64,000 nucleotides of DNA from an uncultured Alphaproteobacteria bacterium (GCA_934277545.1 CAKQUG010000001.1:62001-126000); one strand, 5' to 3'; counted from the first letter of the stretch, positions 53,930 to 63,077 are shown. Numbers and translations: made by a program. The notes: a model not told the origin generated them from the letters alone.

Positions 53930-53933
53930 AATA

Positions 53934-55001
53934 ATGGCAAAGAAAAATATTGATACTCAGCGCTATATGCTGTTTTTGTGCGTGTTTTTAATTTGCGGCG
54001 GCTTTTTATATGCCCTGCGCTCTGTTCTGCTGCCGTTTGTAGTCGGTATTGTGTTGGCCTATTTTTTAGATCCGCTTGTCAGTAAAATTTCTAAAAACGG
54101 CAGTACCTCGCGCACGGTTGCCACAACTGTTGTTATGGGTATTTCTTTGCTGATTTTGCTGCCGCTGCTGATTCTGCTTTGCAGCGCCGTAGTTTCTCAG
54201 ACAGCGGAATACGCGGCAAAACTTCCTGAATACGCACGCTCTTTTGCTCAAAGATTGATGCCTATTCTTGGCGAAATAAAAACGCACTTCGGCTTTAATT
54301 ACGGTAATGTTGAAAATGTACTGCAAGAAAACATGGCTAACTATCTCAAAATTTTGGGCAAAGTTCTGCAAAGTGTTGTCAGCAACGGTTTTGCTTTTAT
54401 CAATGTACTGTCTTTATTGCTTATCTCTCCGGTCGTGGCGTTTTATATGCTGCGCGATTGGCATTTGTTTACGGCAAAAATTCAAGGATTGGTACCGCAA
54501 AAACATAAACAGGCGGTGCTGGACGGCATACATGAAGTAAATCGCATAATTTCCGGCTATTTAAGAGGACAAGCGTTGGTTTGCCTGTGTTTGGGAAGCT
54601 ACTATTCTTTAGGATTGTGGCTGGTCGGCTTGGAAATGGGTGTATTTGTCGGCTTTTTAGCCGGTATTATCTCGTTTATCCCCTATGTCGGCAGCATATC
54701 AGGCTTCTTAATGGCAATGGCTTTGGTCATCACTCAATATGGTACTATGCCGAAAATTATAGCGGTTTTGATTGTATTCGGTATCGGACAATTTTTTGAA
54801 GGAAACTTTTTAACCCCGAAACTGGTGGGCGAAAACATTGGCCTGCACCCGGTTTGGGTAATGTTTGCTTTGCTTGCCGGCGGAGTGCTTTTAGGCTTAC
54901 TGGGAATGATAATCGCTGTGCCGTGCGCAGCCATCATCGGCGTGCTGCTGAAATATTTAATCAAAAACTATAAGCAAAGCCCGATGTATTTGGACAATTA
55001 A
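53934..55001 (+). CDS. AI-2E family transporter (PerM/YdgG-like)
   Basis: A 355 aa polytopic membrane protein of the autoinducer-2 exporter family, with about eight transmembrane helices. VLLPFVVGIVLAYFLDPLV near the N-terminus and FFEGNFLTPKLVGENIGLHPVWV near residue 285 are family signatures. Members include AI-2 exporters and Na+/H+ antiporters, so the substrate is undetermined. Cotranscribed with the DUF2066-like gene; its 3' end overlaps the convergent orphan by 4 bases. Confidence 0.9.
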   Translation: MAKKNIDTQRYMLFLCVFLICGGFLYALRSVLLPFVVGIVLAYFLDPLVSKISKNGSTSRTVATTVVMGISLLILLPLLILLCSAVVSQTAEYAAKLPEYARSFAQRLMPILGEIKTHFGFNYGNVENVLQENMANYLKILGKVLQSVVSNGFAFINVLSLLLISPVVAFYMLRDWHLFTAKIQGLVPQKHKQAVLDGIHEVNRIISGYLRGQALVCLCLGSYYSLGLWLVGLEMGVFVGFLAGIISFIPYVGSISGFLMAMALVITQYGTMPKIIAVLIVFGIGQFFEGNFLTPKLVGENIGLHPVWVMFALLAGGVLLGLLGMIIAVPCAAIIGVLLKYLIKNYKQSPMYLDN

Positions 55002-55867
55002 AAAGGCCGACCTTTAGAACGCAAACGAATGTATTTGAATATATTATTTTCTACATTGCTCTGATTTTTTTGTTCGCGCGCATAAAAGTCCGCCGCTTCA
55101 AAATCATTGCCGACAACAGAAAGATATTCCAATTCTTGATACACGGATAATTTAGCGCGGCAGGTTTTTAAGCGCCCCAAACCGCAGTTGCCTAACATAT
55201 CCAGCTTTTGCTGCAAAAGCTCGGTTCTTTCATCAGGAGATAAATTTTCTTTTAAGCGCTTGTCTATATCGGCAACTTTTTGACGCGCCAATGAAATACG
55301 GTGCTGTTTTTTCTCTTCAGCCGACATTTTTTTCAGCACTGCCCCTTCTTGCTTGTCAGGGTAGTCATTCTCTGAAAGTTTATTTCTGACAACAGACAAA
55401 AGTCTATGTTTCAAGCTGTATAAAACACCAAATGAGTGCTGTTTAATCAACATCGCCGCGTGTCTTAAATCAGAAATATTATTTTTATTCAAAAGAGACA
55501 ACCGCTTATTCATAGTATTTAAATATGCGGTGTTACTATACATAAATTTCTCACGTCCGATTAAAACAAGATTATACATTTCCGCTCTGACATTGCGGGA
55601 CAAACTTTTATCATCTGCTAATTTTTCATAATCCGTAATGACTTTTTCATCAGCCGGAGTTCCGTCGCGTTCTTCATCTTCAGAAATCAAATCAACCAAA
55701 GCATTTGTAGCCGTATCTAAGTTTTGATATGGTTCAAATTCTGTTTCCGAAAGATTTTCTTTCAACTTTTGTAAAGCCAAAACCGACAAATCATTGCCGG
55801 CAATATCATACCTTTCAAAAAAACGATGTTTAAAATAGTTGGAAATCAGGCTTTTTTTAGATGGCAT
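54998..55867 (-). CDS. hypothetical protein, no recognised family
   Basis: A 289 aa soluble, highly charged, mostly helical protein (KKMSAEEKKQHRISLARQKV; KENLSPDERTELLQQKLDML) with no signal peptide. No motif recognised. It directly follows the GNAT gene by one base on the same strand and is probably cotranscribed with it. Helix-rich charged orphans also occur at 8148 and 27142, but I see no clear similarity between them. Confidence 0.7.
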   Translation of the reverse strand: MPSKKSLISNYFKHRFFERYDIAGNDLSVLALQKLKENLSETEFEPYQNLDTATNALVDLISEDEERDGTPADEKVITDYEKLADDKSLSRNVRAEMYNLVLIGREKFMYSNTAYLNTMNKRLSLLNKNNISDLRHAAMLIKQHSFGVLYSLKHRLLSVVRNKLSENDYPDKQEGAVLKKMSAEEKKQHRISLARQKVADIDKRLKENLSPDERTELLQQKLDMLGNCGLGRLKTCRAKLSVYQELEYLSVVGNDFEAADFYAREQKNQSNVENNIFKYIRLRSKGRPF

Positions 55868-55868
55868 A

Positions 55869-56306
55869 TTACAAATCCTTTACCATTTTCAAGAAAGTTA
55901 TACCTTGTTCATCAAAAATATCTCCCTCGGAATGATAGCCCAATTTTTCATAAAAACCGACAACCGAAAGCATAGCGTGCATAATTATTTGACTATATCC
56001 GGCTTCTTTGGCACGTTTTTCGGCATATTTAACCAATTCACGCCCCACACCTTCTCCACGATAAACCGTATCGACCGCCACTTGCATTAAGCGAATACGC
56101 TCGTTATCCAACGGAGCCAAAATCAGTCCGCCGACAAGTTTGTCGTCTAACTGCTCTATACAGCCGATATGCAAATAATTGGCTTCTTTAGCGCGAAACG
56201 AATCCAAAAACTTTAAGCCCAGCGGTTCCAATAAAATTTTATAACGTAGCTCAACCAGTTCGTTATAGCGAGATGAACCGAAATCTATATCAATCATTTT
56301 GCGCAT
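55869..56306 (-). CDS. GNAT family N-acetyltransferase
   Basis: About 145 aa from the ATG at 56306, preferred because GGAG lies eight bases upstream; an ATG at 56321 is an alternative. The acetyl-CoA motif A is RGEGVGRELVKYAEKRAKEAGY, preceded by LMQVAVD and followed by GFYEKLGYHSEGDIF. It acetylates an unknown small molecule or protein. Operon with the downstream orphan. Confidence 0.88.
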   Translation of the reverse strand: MRKMIDIDFGSSRYNELVELRYKILLEPLGLKFLDSFRAKEANYLHIGCIEQLDDKLVGGLILAPLDNERIRLMQVAVDTVYRGEGVGRELVKYAEKRAKEAGYSQIIMHAMLSVVGFYEKLGYHSEGDIFDEQGITFLKMVKDL

Positions 56307-56392
56307 AATTTTAACTCCCATATATTTTTATTTAATTAAAGCATATTTTCAACAATATTACAATAGGGTTCAAAAGAAATATCTATAAACAA

Positions 56393-56422
56393 AAAACCGC
56401 CGAAGTACCAGACTTCAGCGGA
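56393..56422 (-). terminator. cysS terminator
   Basis: On the minus strand, ccgctgaagt pairs with acttcggcgg and ends in six T, just past cysS. Confidence 0.88.
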
Positions 56423-56431
56423 AATATGTTT

Positions 56432-57808
56432 TTACAATTTTTTCCATGTTGTACCTGTCGGACTGTCTTCCAAAACAATTCCGCGTTCCTTCAGTTCGTT
56501 GCGGATAGCATCGGCAGTTGCCCAGTCTTTGTTCTTTTTGGCTTCGGCGCGTTTTGCTATCAATGCTTCTATTTCTGTGTCTTCAGCGTCGGTAGTTCCT
56601 TTAAACCAGCTTTCAGCATCGTTATACAATAAACCCAACATATAAGCGTTAGCTAAAAGTTCGGATTTATATTTTACGCGCTCTTCTCTGGTTTCGGCTT
56701 TATTCAAATTACCCAAAGTTTCGTGCAAATATGACAAGGCCAACGGTGTGTTCAAATCATCACATAACGCAGCTATCAGCTTTTCGCTTGGTTCAACTTT
56801 TTCTACCGGTATATCGGCGTTTTTCAGCAAGGCGTTATAAAATTTATCCAAAATGTTTTTAGCCTGTTCCAAGCCTTCAAATGTAAAGTTAAACGGCTGA
56901 TGATAGTGGGTAGTCAAAAACAGCAGACGCAAGGCTTCGGCCGGATATTTAGCCAATATTTCATCAACAGTGTAAAAATTGCCTAACGATTTAGACATTT
57001 TTACGCCGTTAATCATCAGCATACCGGTATGCACCCAATAGTGAGCAAAACGTGTTCCAGGGTAGGCACAGCAAGACTGCGCACACTCATTTTCGTGGTG
57101 CGGAAAAATCAAATCCGAACCACCGCCGTGAATATCAAAATCATTACCCAGCAACTTAGAACTCATGGCCGAACATTCCAAATGCCAGCCCGGACGACCA
57201 TATCCCCAAGGACTGTCCCATCCCGGCTGATCGGCATCAGACGGCTTCCACAAAATAAAGTCCGCCGGATTCTTTTTATAATCGGCAATTTCCACTCGGG
57301 CGCCGGCAACCATTTCTTTCATTGAGCGACCGGATAAAAAGCCGTAATTCGGCATAGAATCCACATCAAATAAAACCTGTTTATCGGCGATATAGGCATG
57401 ACCGTTTTTCAACAGCAGTTCTACCAATTTTATCATTTCCGGAATATACTCTGTTGCCCGCGGACGATAATTCGGCGATAAAACGTTTAATTTTTTCATA
57501 TCGTCAATGTACCAGTTATAAGTCTGCTCGGTAATTTCACGAATAGATTTACCGGTTTCTTTGTGCTTGTTCAAAATTTTATCATCAACATCGGTAATGT
57601 TAGAAACATAGGTAACGTGTTCCTTACCGTAAACATAACACAACAGACGATATAAAACATCATAGACAACAGGAGTTTTGGCGTTGCCTAAATGAGCTTT
57701 ATCGTAAACAGTCGGACCACAGACATACATACGCACATTATCAGCCTCAATCGGAACAAATTTATCCTTACGCTGTTTTAATGTATTGTGCAAATATATT
57801 TCCGGCAT
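56432..57808 (-). CDS. cysS: cysteine--tRNA ligase
   Basis: Class I aminoacyl-tRNA synthetase, 458 aa. YVCGPTVYDKAHLGNAKTPV contains the HIGH-type motif; the zinc ligands include Cys29-region CGPTVYD and the GWHLECSAMS segment; KMSKSLGNFYTV is the KMSKS loop. GAGG precedes the ATG. It is downstream of gltX by 26 bases on the same strand, forming a two-synthetase operon. Confidence 0.97.
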   Translation of the reverse strand: MPEIYLHNTLKQRKDKFVPIEADNVRMYVCGPTVYDKAHLGNAKTPVVYDVLYRLLCYVYGKEHVTYVSNITDVDDKILNKHKETGKSIREITEQTYNWYIDDMKKLNVLSPNYRPRATEYIPEMIKLVELLLKNGHAYIADKQVLFDVDSMPNYGFLSGRSMKEMVAGARVEIADYKKNPADFILWKPSDADQPGWDSPWGYGRPGWHLECSAMSSKLLGNDFDIHGGGSDLIFPHHENECAQSCCAYPGTRFAHYWVHTGMLMINGVKMSKSLGNFYTVDEILAKYPAEALRLLFLTTHYHQPFNFTFEGLEQAKNILDKFYNALLKNADIPVEKVEPSEKLIAALCDDLNTPLALSYLHETLGNLNKAETREERVKYKSELLANAYMLGLLYNDAESWFKGTTDAEDTEIEALIAKRAEAKKNKDWATADAIRNELKERGIVLEDSPTGTTWKKL

Positions 57809-57834
57809 TTTATCCTCCTGTTTTTTTATAAGAT

Positions 57835-59157
57835 TTAGGCTTTTTGCCCCAATAAACGTTTTTTTGCTTTTTCATAACCGATTAACGGCAGCAAAGTTTT
57901 TAGTTCCGGACCGTTGTCCAAAGCTGTAAGCGCTTTGCGTACCGGATGAAACAGCTCGCGTCCTTTTTTGCCGCTTTGAGCTTTAAGTATTGACATCCAT
58001 TCATTGAATGTACTTTCATTCCATGGTTCAGCCGGCAATAATTCCGCCGCTAAATCAGTTAAAAATTTATCTTCAATAATCGGAGTAACCTCTTTGTGGC
58101 AAATATCTTCCCAAACTTTTACATCATCAACAACATTTAAGTTGGCACGAACATTATTCCAAAATGTTTCATCTGCGTCAATACGGTCTTTTACCAAAGA
58201 ATACGGCATCGAGCGAACAACTTTAGTATTGAAATGCTTTAATTCTTCTTCATCAAATTTAGGTTGTGAGCGTCCGAGCTTTGAAAAATCCAAAGATTCT
58301 GCCAATTCGTCTAAAGAATGATAAGGCTCTATGGCATCAGATGTTCCAAGTTTTGCCAAAAATGAGCAAATTGCCATAGCTTCAACGCCTTCGGCTTTCA
58401 ATTCACGCACACCTAAGCTGCCCAAACGTTTAGAAAGTTTACCTTCGGTGCCGGTCAATAGCGGCAGGTGGGCAAAAGTCGGAACTTTACCGCCAATAGC
58501 CTCAAACATCTGAATTTGCGAGGCTGTGTTGGTAGTGTGGTCTTCGCCGCGTACAATATGAGTAATACCAAAATCGCTGTCATCAATGCAAGAAGGCAAG
58601 TGATACAAATAGCTGCCGTCTTCACGAATGATAATCGGGTCGCTGAGTTTTTCAGCCTCATAGCGGCAATGTCCGCGCACAATGTCATTCCATTCAATTA
58701 CACCGTCCAGCAGCTTAAAACGATAGTGCGGTTTGCGTCCTTCGGCTTTGAATTTGGCTAAATCCTCGGCTGTGTAGTGCAAAGCCTGACGGTCATAAAC
58801 CGGAGCCTGTCCCTTGGCCATGGCGCGTTTGCGCTTAATCTCCAATTCTTCCGGAGTTTCATAGCAGGCATAAATTCTACCCTCTGCCATAAGTTTTTTG
58901 GTTACTTCGTTATAGCGGTCAAAGCGAGCGGATTGACGAGCTTCTTCGTTCCATTCAAAACCGAGCCAAATCAAACTTTCCCGCATTGCGTCTTCATACT
59001 CTTTTTTAGAACGCAAACGGTCGGTGTCATCAATTCTCAGCATAAATTTTCCGCCGAGTTTTTTGGCCAACAGCCAGTTAAATAAAGCGGTTCTGGTGTT
59101 GCCGATGTGCATAAAGCCGGTAGGGCTTGGTGCGAATCTTACTTTTATTTCAGACAT
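57835..59157 (-). CDS. gltX: glutamate--tRNA ligase
   Basis: Class I synthetase, 440 aa. VRFAPSPTGFMHIGNTRTALF carries the HIGH-type motif, and GKLSKRLGSLG near residue 240 the KMSKS equivalent. The Zn-binding CxC insertion is not obvious (YACYETPEELE remains). Alphaproteobacteria often encode two GltX paralogues; which this is cannot be told here. Followed by cysS. Confidence 0.95.
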   Translation of the reverse strand: MSEIKVRFAPSPTGFMHIGNTRTALFNWLLAKKLGGKFMLRIDDTDRLRSKKEYEDAMRESLIWLGFEWNEEARQSARFDRYNEVTKKLMAEGRIYACYETPEELEIKRKRAMAKGQAPVYDRQALHYTAEDLAKFKAEGRKPHYRFKLLDGVIEWNDIVRGHCRYEAEKLSDPIIIREDGSYLYHLPSCIDDSDFGITHIVRGEDHTTNTASQIQMFEAIGGKVPTFAHLPLLTGTEGKLSKRLGSLGVRELKAEGVEAMAICSFLAKLGTSDAIEPYHSLDELAESLDFSKLGRSQPKFDEEELKHFNTKVVRSMPYSLVKDRIDADETFWNNVRANLNVVDDVKVWEDICHKEVTPIIEDKFLTDLAAELLPAEPWNESTFNEWMSILKAQSGKKGRELFHPVRKALTALDNGPELKTLLPLIGYEKAKKRLLGQKA

Positions 59158-59236
59158 TTATTTTCCTATAATATTTTTTGCGCAAATTATTTAAAATCTT
59201 TGCGTATCATATAAAGGTTGTTTGTCGATTTCAACC

Positions 59237-59905
59237 CTAAAATGCGCCGGAATCTAAGTTTTGTTGATTTTTTTCTTCATTGTCTGCGGTTATTGTTTGC
59301 AAATCTTCCAAAAACCAGTCAATTTCTTCATCGTTATCATTATATATCATTTTATAAAATCGGTCTCTAAAAGCTAAAAGCAAACTGCTTTCGCCTATTT
59401 TCAAATCACGCACCTGAAGGACGCCGCCGTTTTTTACCAACGCAAACAAAACATTAAAGCCGCTTTGTTCCTGTCCGGTAACCTGCTGCAGGGCTTTTAG
59501 TTTGATAACACACCAAACATCGACTCCGCTTTTAGACGGCAAAACTTTTGCCACACTGAAAGAAACTTCGCCTTCTCCAAAATTCAACGGATAACCTTTG
59601 TAAATACTGTTGATATATTGTTTAAACAACGGCACATATTGTTTTTGTTGTTCCGACGACATTTTTCGCCAATATTTACCGACAGCAAATTTTGCGGCAT
59701 TATCAAGGTCTATATCTTTATAAAAAATTTCATCCAGAGCTTTATATTTACGCTCTAAATTTGTATCGGCAAGAATTTGCAAAATTTGATTTCCCTTATG
59801 ATTCGCCCAATTTTCAGCTTCTTTCACGCCTATTTTTTCTGTCGCCTCGGCCGAAACAGACCAGGTCAGCAGCAAAAAAAATATAAGTCTTAATAAAACT
59901 TTCAT
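59237..59905 (-). CDS. MlaC/Ttg2D-like phospholipid-binding protein
   Basis: 222 aa from ATG 59905, which opens a signal peptide (VLLRLIFFLLLTWSVSA). FAVGKYWRKMSSEQQKQYVPLFKQYI is the family signature of the MlaC/toluene-tolerance Ttg2D group, which ferries phospholipid between the outer membrane and the MlaFEDB complex. No mlaE/F/D genes are adjacent. It is divergent from the AapJ-like gene with almost no spacer, so the promoters overlap the coding starts. Confidence 0.82.
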   Translation of the reverse strand: MKVLLRLIFFLLLTWSVSAEATEKIGVKEAENWANHKGNQILQILADTNLERKYKALDEIFYKDIDLDNAAKFAVGKYWRKMSSEQQKQYVPLFKQYINSIYKGYPLNFGEGEVSFSVAKVLPSKSGVDVWCVIKLKALQQVTGQEQSGFNVLFALVKNGGVLQVRDLKIGESSLLLAFRDRFYKMIYNDNDEEIDWFLEDLQTITADNEEKNQQNLDSGAF

Positions 59906-59968
59906 CTTTGTTTTGTATCCTTTAAAATACATTTACAAATGCAGATTAACACAAAAATGGTTAATAAG

Positions 59969-61054
59969 ATGAAAATATTTTCTATATTCGGCATTTTCGC
60001 CTCCTTTTTACCGATGTTGGCGCAAGCTCAGCAGGTTCCGCAATTTCAAGAGCAGGTTTATTATCAGGAACCTGTCTATTATCATCCGTTAGCGCCGCAG
60101 GTTCAGCAACAGCGCAGTCCGATTGAGCAAATTGTGTGGAATAACAAAGTCCGTTGCGGCAGCGATATGAGCATTAAATCCTATGCCTATAAAGAAGACG
60201 GTGTATGGAACGGAATTGACGCCGATTTATGCCGAGTTATTGCTCAAGCGCTGTTGGGCGACAATAAAAAAATTCAGATGGTCAACGTTTCGCCCAAAAA
60301 TATGCAGCGCGCGCTTGATGAAAACCGCATAGATGTAATGTTAAGCGGCGGCGCCTATTCTGCCAAAACCGAAATATCTCGCCAGGCTTTAAGTGCCGGT
60401 TTTCTCTATTATGACCACCAAATGCTAATGGTACACAAAGACGCGCCGGAAGATTTGAACGAATATAAAGGCAAAAAAATTTGCATTTCCACGGATTCTG
60501 ATTATTACAAAAATTTTGACGACTATAATTGGGATAATAATCTTGGTATGCGTTATTTAACTTTCAACACCTTAAAAGAAGCAAAAGAAGCCTTTTTATT
60601 AAATCGTTGTCAAATGATGACTGCCAGCGGCCTGATGTTGCACGGTATTTTGCGCGATTTACCGGGAACCAACGCTAAAATTCTACCGCAGCAAATTGCA
60701 TTGCATCCGGTTTACGCTTATGTACAACGAGATAACGCCGAATTGCGCTTAGCGCTGAAATGGGTGTTTAACGCATTATTCGTGGCCGAAAAATATGACA
60801 TAAATGTGCAAAATCTTAACTTTTATTCTTCTAACGATAATCCTGAAATTCGCAATTTATTGGGCGATGATGAACAACTGTGGCTTGATTTGAAAGTAAA
60901 ACCGCACTGGGTAAAAGAAGTTATTTCTTTATTCGGTAACTACCGCGATATTTATGACAAAGATTTAGGCAAAGACTCCGACTATAATCTGAAACGCAGT
61001 GAGGGCAAACTTGTAAAAGACGGCGGTACAATCTACCCCCTGCCGTTTATGTAA
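59969..61054 (+). CDS. periplasmic amino-acid-binding-like protein (AapJ/SBP_bac_3 type)
   Basis: 361 aa from ATG 59969, which begins a signal peptide (IFSIFGIFASFLPMLAQAQ); ATGs at 59939 and 59957 are alternatives and no site decides. After a Gln/Tyr/Pro-rich linker (residues about 22-50), VRCGSDMSIKSYAYKEDGVWNGIDADLCRVIAQALL resembles the start of general L-amino-acid-binding proteins. The SBP type 3 fold follows (VDVML-like, ALDENRIDVMLSG). No permease or ATPase is adjacent, so it may be an orphan receptor. Next feature is tRNA-Trp. Confidence 0.78.
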   Translation: MKIFSIFGIFASFLPMLAQAQQVPQFQEQVYYQEPVYYHPLAPQVQQQRSPIEQIVWNNKVRCGSDMSIKSYAYKEDGVWNGIDADLCRVIAQALLGDNKKIQMVNVSPKNMQRALDENRIDVMLSGGAYSAKTEISRQALSAGFLYYDHQMLMVHKDAPEDLNEYKGKKICISTDSDYYKNFDDYNWDNNLGMRYLTFNTLKEAKEAFLLNRCQMMTASGLMLHGILRDLPGTNAKILPQQIALHPVYAYVQRDNAELRLALKWVFNALFVAEKYDINVQNLNFYSSNDNPEIRNLLGDDEQLWLDLKVKPHWVKEVISLFGNYRDIYDKDLGKDSDYNLKRSEGKLVKDGGTIYPLPFM

Positions 61055-61096
61055 ACATGATATTTGTGCAAAAAATATTTTTCTACAAAAAAATGC

Positions 61097-61125
61097 TTGC
61101 TTTTTGCAATAAAACTGTGTATTTA
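61097..61125 (+). promoter_or_regulatory. tRNA-Trp promoter
   Basis: TTGCTT, a 17-base spacer and TATTTA, in the same aaatgcttgcttttt context as the tRNA-Val promoter at 15316. Confidence 0.65.
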
Positions 61126-61157
61126 ATATCAGGACATTGTAAAAAAACAAGTGTTAT

Positions 61158-61233
61158 AGGGGTATAGCTCAGTTGGTAGAGCATCGGTCTCCAAAACCGA
61201 GTGTCGTGAGTTCGAATCTTACTGCCCCTGCCA
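61158..61233 (+). tRNA. tRNA-Trp (anticodon CCA)
   Basis: 76 bases including encoded CCA. The acceptor aggggta pairs with tgcccct, the D arm is agctcagttggtagagc, the anticodon loop ctccaaa gives CCA, and the T arm is tgagttcgaatctta. Its last 19 bases are repeated twice more downstream (61376-61394, 61538-61556). Confidence 0.97.
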
Positions 61234-61556
61234 AAAATAGCCGCCGAAAGGGCGGTTTTTTTTGCATTTTGGGGCGGTTGAGGAGAACTCACGACAAAGT
61301 GGTTCGACCACAAACGAAAGGCAGACGCAAGTATGCCGGTGAGCGTTAGCGAATGAGCGCTGTGGCGGCGAAGCCAATCTTACTGCCCCTGCCAAAAATA
61401 GCCGCCGAAAGGGCGGTTTTTTTTTGCATTTTGGGGCGGTTGAGGAGAACTCACGACAAAGTGGTTCGACCACAAACGAAAGGCAGACGCAAGTATGCCG
61501 GTGAGCGTTAGCGAATGAGTGTAGTGGCGGCGAAGCCAATCTTACTGCCCCTGCCA
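61215..61556 (+). repeat. tRNA-tail tandem repeats, units of 161 and 162 bp
   Basis: Two near-identical tandem units, at 61215-61375 and 61376-61537, each begin with the last 19 bases of tRNA-Trp (aatcttactgcccctgcca); a third copy of the 19 bases ends the array at 61556. Each unit also has a ccgcc-gaaa-ggcgg terminator (first at 61241-61263) and a G-rich, hairpin-prone section (ggttcgaccacaaac..., gtgagcgttagcgaatgag). Neither unit has a plausible coding region on the plus strand. Confidence 0.92.
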
Positions 61557-61566
61557 CTCAAGATGA

Positions 61567-61587
61567 AGGCGCTGAAAAGCGTCTTTT
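61567..61587 (+). terminator. terminator at the left end of the insert
   Basis: Stem ggcgct-gaaa-agcgtc followed by six T, just past the third 19-base tail copy. Confidence 0.75.
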
Positions 61588-61614
61588 TTCTTTATATATC
61601 AAGCACTTAATCGA

Positions 61615-61664
61615 GTCCGTGTAAGGTGTGCTAAATGAGGCTGTTTTCCGCTGGTTACACGGAC
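61615..61664. repeat. inverted repeat in the insert
   Basis: Perfect ten-base arms gtccgtgtaa and ttacacggac separated by 30 bases, between the terminator and the promoter of the insert gene. Possible operator or remnant end of a mobile element. Confidence 0.55.
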
Positions 61665-61717
61665 TATCCCAGACGAAATTCCTTATTTTACAAGTAGTTA
61701 ATGCGGTTTGAATCCTA

Positions 61718-61746
61718 TTGCCTTTCGGGATATATTGAAGTATAAT
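61718..61746 (+). promoter_or_regulatory. promoter of the insert gene
   Basis: TTGCCT, a 17-base spacer and TATAAT, 36 bases before the ATG at 61782. Confidence 0.65.
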
Positions 61747-61781
61747 GTACAATATTTTGTAATATAGAAGTGAGTATTCAA

Positions 61782-62954
61782 ATGTCTTGTATTGAGATTG
61801 GTTTAAGGACGCAAAAAACGGATGATAATCCTTATGGATATGCAAAAGTTAATAATATACCCGCAGATGAAGTATGTGTACTTTATTTGGGGGGAGACGG
61901 AGCAACAACTGATAAGGCTGCTAACGGATATGCTAAAATTATCAAAGATGAAATATTGGCGGATGTAGATCCTTCTATTCCTGTTTATAGTGTTACATAT
62001 AATTTTGAGGGGCATAAACAAGCAATCGCCAGAAAAGTTTCCCAAATTAAGCATCGCACTGAGGTTTTAAGTAGTAATGAGGATATTGATAAAATCCTAT
62101 CAAAAGCAACAGAGGAAGAATATAATCCTACATATGTGGATGATTTATTTAAAAAGGTTATTTTGCCGAGAATAACTTTGCATAACGGAAAAGGTAAGCT
62201 ATCTACCGAAGAGGCTTGTCAAAGAATAAGAAAATTGAATATTGTAGCTCATTGTCATGGCGGCTATACGGCTTTAAAGCTGGAAGAAAAAATGCAAGAA
62301 GCTATGACATTAATTGGTTATAATAATGATGAGCGGAAGAAAATACAATCACAGTTGTTGGTTGTTGCTCATGCTCCGGCATGCGCTTTAGGAGTTTCAA
62401 AATCTCAGTTTGTTAGTTTTAAATCAGTATATGATAGTAATACACCTCTAAAAAATAATTTTTTTGACAGATATATAGAAAGTAGAAAAGCTGAAGAACG
62501 TCGTCGTTTTGTTGCAGAGGAAAATCAAAATATATATAAAATAGAGCAAAATAGGTGGTTTGATTTAAAGCCGTGTTTTTTTGCCGGAAAACAAGGTAAC
62601 TTATTTTTGATTAAGCAAAAGTATGAATGGATTGAGGGAGAAGGTCCTTTTATGATTAATTCAGATGAGCATAACAATGTTCAGTATAAAGATAAAAGCC
62701 AAACAAAAGAAGGAAGAATGATGGCCTATTTTGCTAAAACAATTTTGGAAAATGGAATAAAAAATTCGTTGCAACAAGATGGGGCTTTTGTTCCTCTACC
62801 ATCAATTGAAAGTTTGGTATTAGATGGTGATGAAGTTATGGCTTCTAAAGCTGCTAAGGCATTTGAAACTATGAGAGAAAATGGAAAAGCATTTAGAGAA
62901 AAACTCTTTCAGGTCGCAATGAATACTCGTACAAAAATAGCGTCTAAAGATTAA
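61782..62954 (+). CDS. alpha/beta-hydrolase-like protein with Cys nucleophile elbow, island cargo
   Basis: 390 aa from ATG 61782 (GTG at 61770 is an alternative). No signal peptide. LNIVAHCHGGYTALKL near residue 165 resembles the nucleophile elbow of alpha/beta hydrolases, with Cys in place of Ser (AHCHGG). DEVCVLYLGGDGATTDKA near 32 and PVYSVTYNFEGH near 72 could be early strands of the fold. No specific family recognised, and other catalytic residues are unassigned. Codon usage is more AT-rich than its neighbours. It is the only gene in a 1,427 bp segment that interrupts the tRNA-Trp tail repeat, suggesting horizontal acquisition. Confidence 0.7.
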   Translation: MSCIEIGLRTQKTDDNPYGYAKVNNIPADEVCVLYLGGDGATTDKAANGYAKIIKDEILADVDPSIPVYSVTYNFEGHKQAIARKVSQIKHRTEVLSSNEDIDKILSKATEEEYNPTYVDDLFKKVILPRITLHNGKGKLSTEEACQRIRKLNIVAHCHGGYTALKLEEKMQEAMTLIGYNNDERKKIQSQLLVVAHAPACALGVSKSQFVSFKSVYDSNTPLKNNFFDRYIESRKAEERRRFVAEENQNIYKIEQNRWFDLKPCFFAGKQGNLFLIKQKYEWIEGEGPFMINSDEHNNVQYKDKSQTKEGRMMAYFAKTILENGIKNSLQQDGAFVPLPSIESLVLDGDEVMASKAAKAFETMRENGKAFREKLFQVAMNTRTKIASKD

Positions 62955-62996
62955 AAATTAGTCCATGGATTGCACTATGTACTCTGCCAAAAATAG

Positions 62997-63020
62997 CCGC
63001 CAAAAGGGCGGTTTTTTTTT
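62997..63020 (+). terminator. terminator, displaced copy of the tRNA-Trp downstream hairpin
   Basis: Stem gccgcc-aaaa-gggcgg(t) followed by nine T. The sequence ctgccaaaaatagccgcc...gcatttt (62984-63026) matches that directly after tRNA-Trp, so it marks the right edge of the insert. Confidence 0.85.
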
Positions 63021-63077
63021 GCATTTTTGCAAATTTCAGAAAATCATCTTTACTTTATGATTATCTTTAGTTAAAAT

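Noticed and set aside
61215..61556. Possible CRISPR array
   Set aside because: Units are 161-162 bp with no short repeat/spacer alternation and contain the tRNA 3' end; no cas genes occur.
61219..61557. 112-codon minus-strand frame across the tRNA-Trp repeats
   Set aside because: It only reads the tandem repeat and the antisense of the tRNA, with no promoter or ribosome site.
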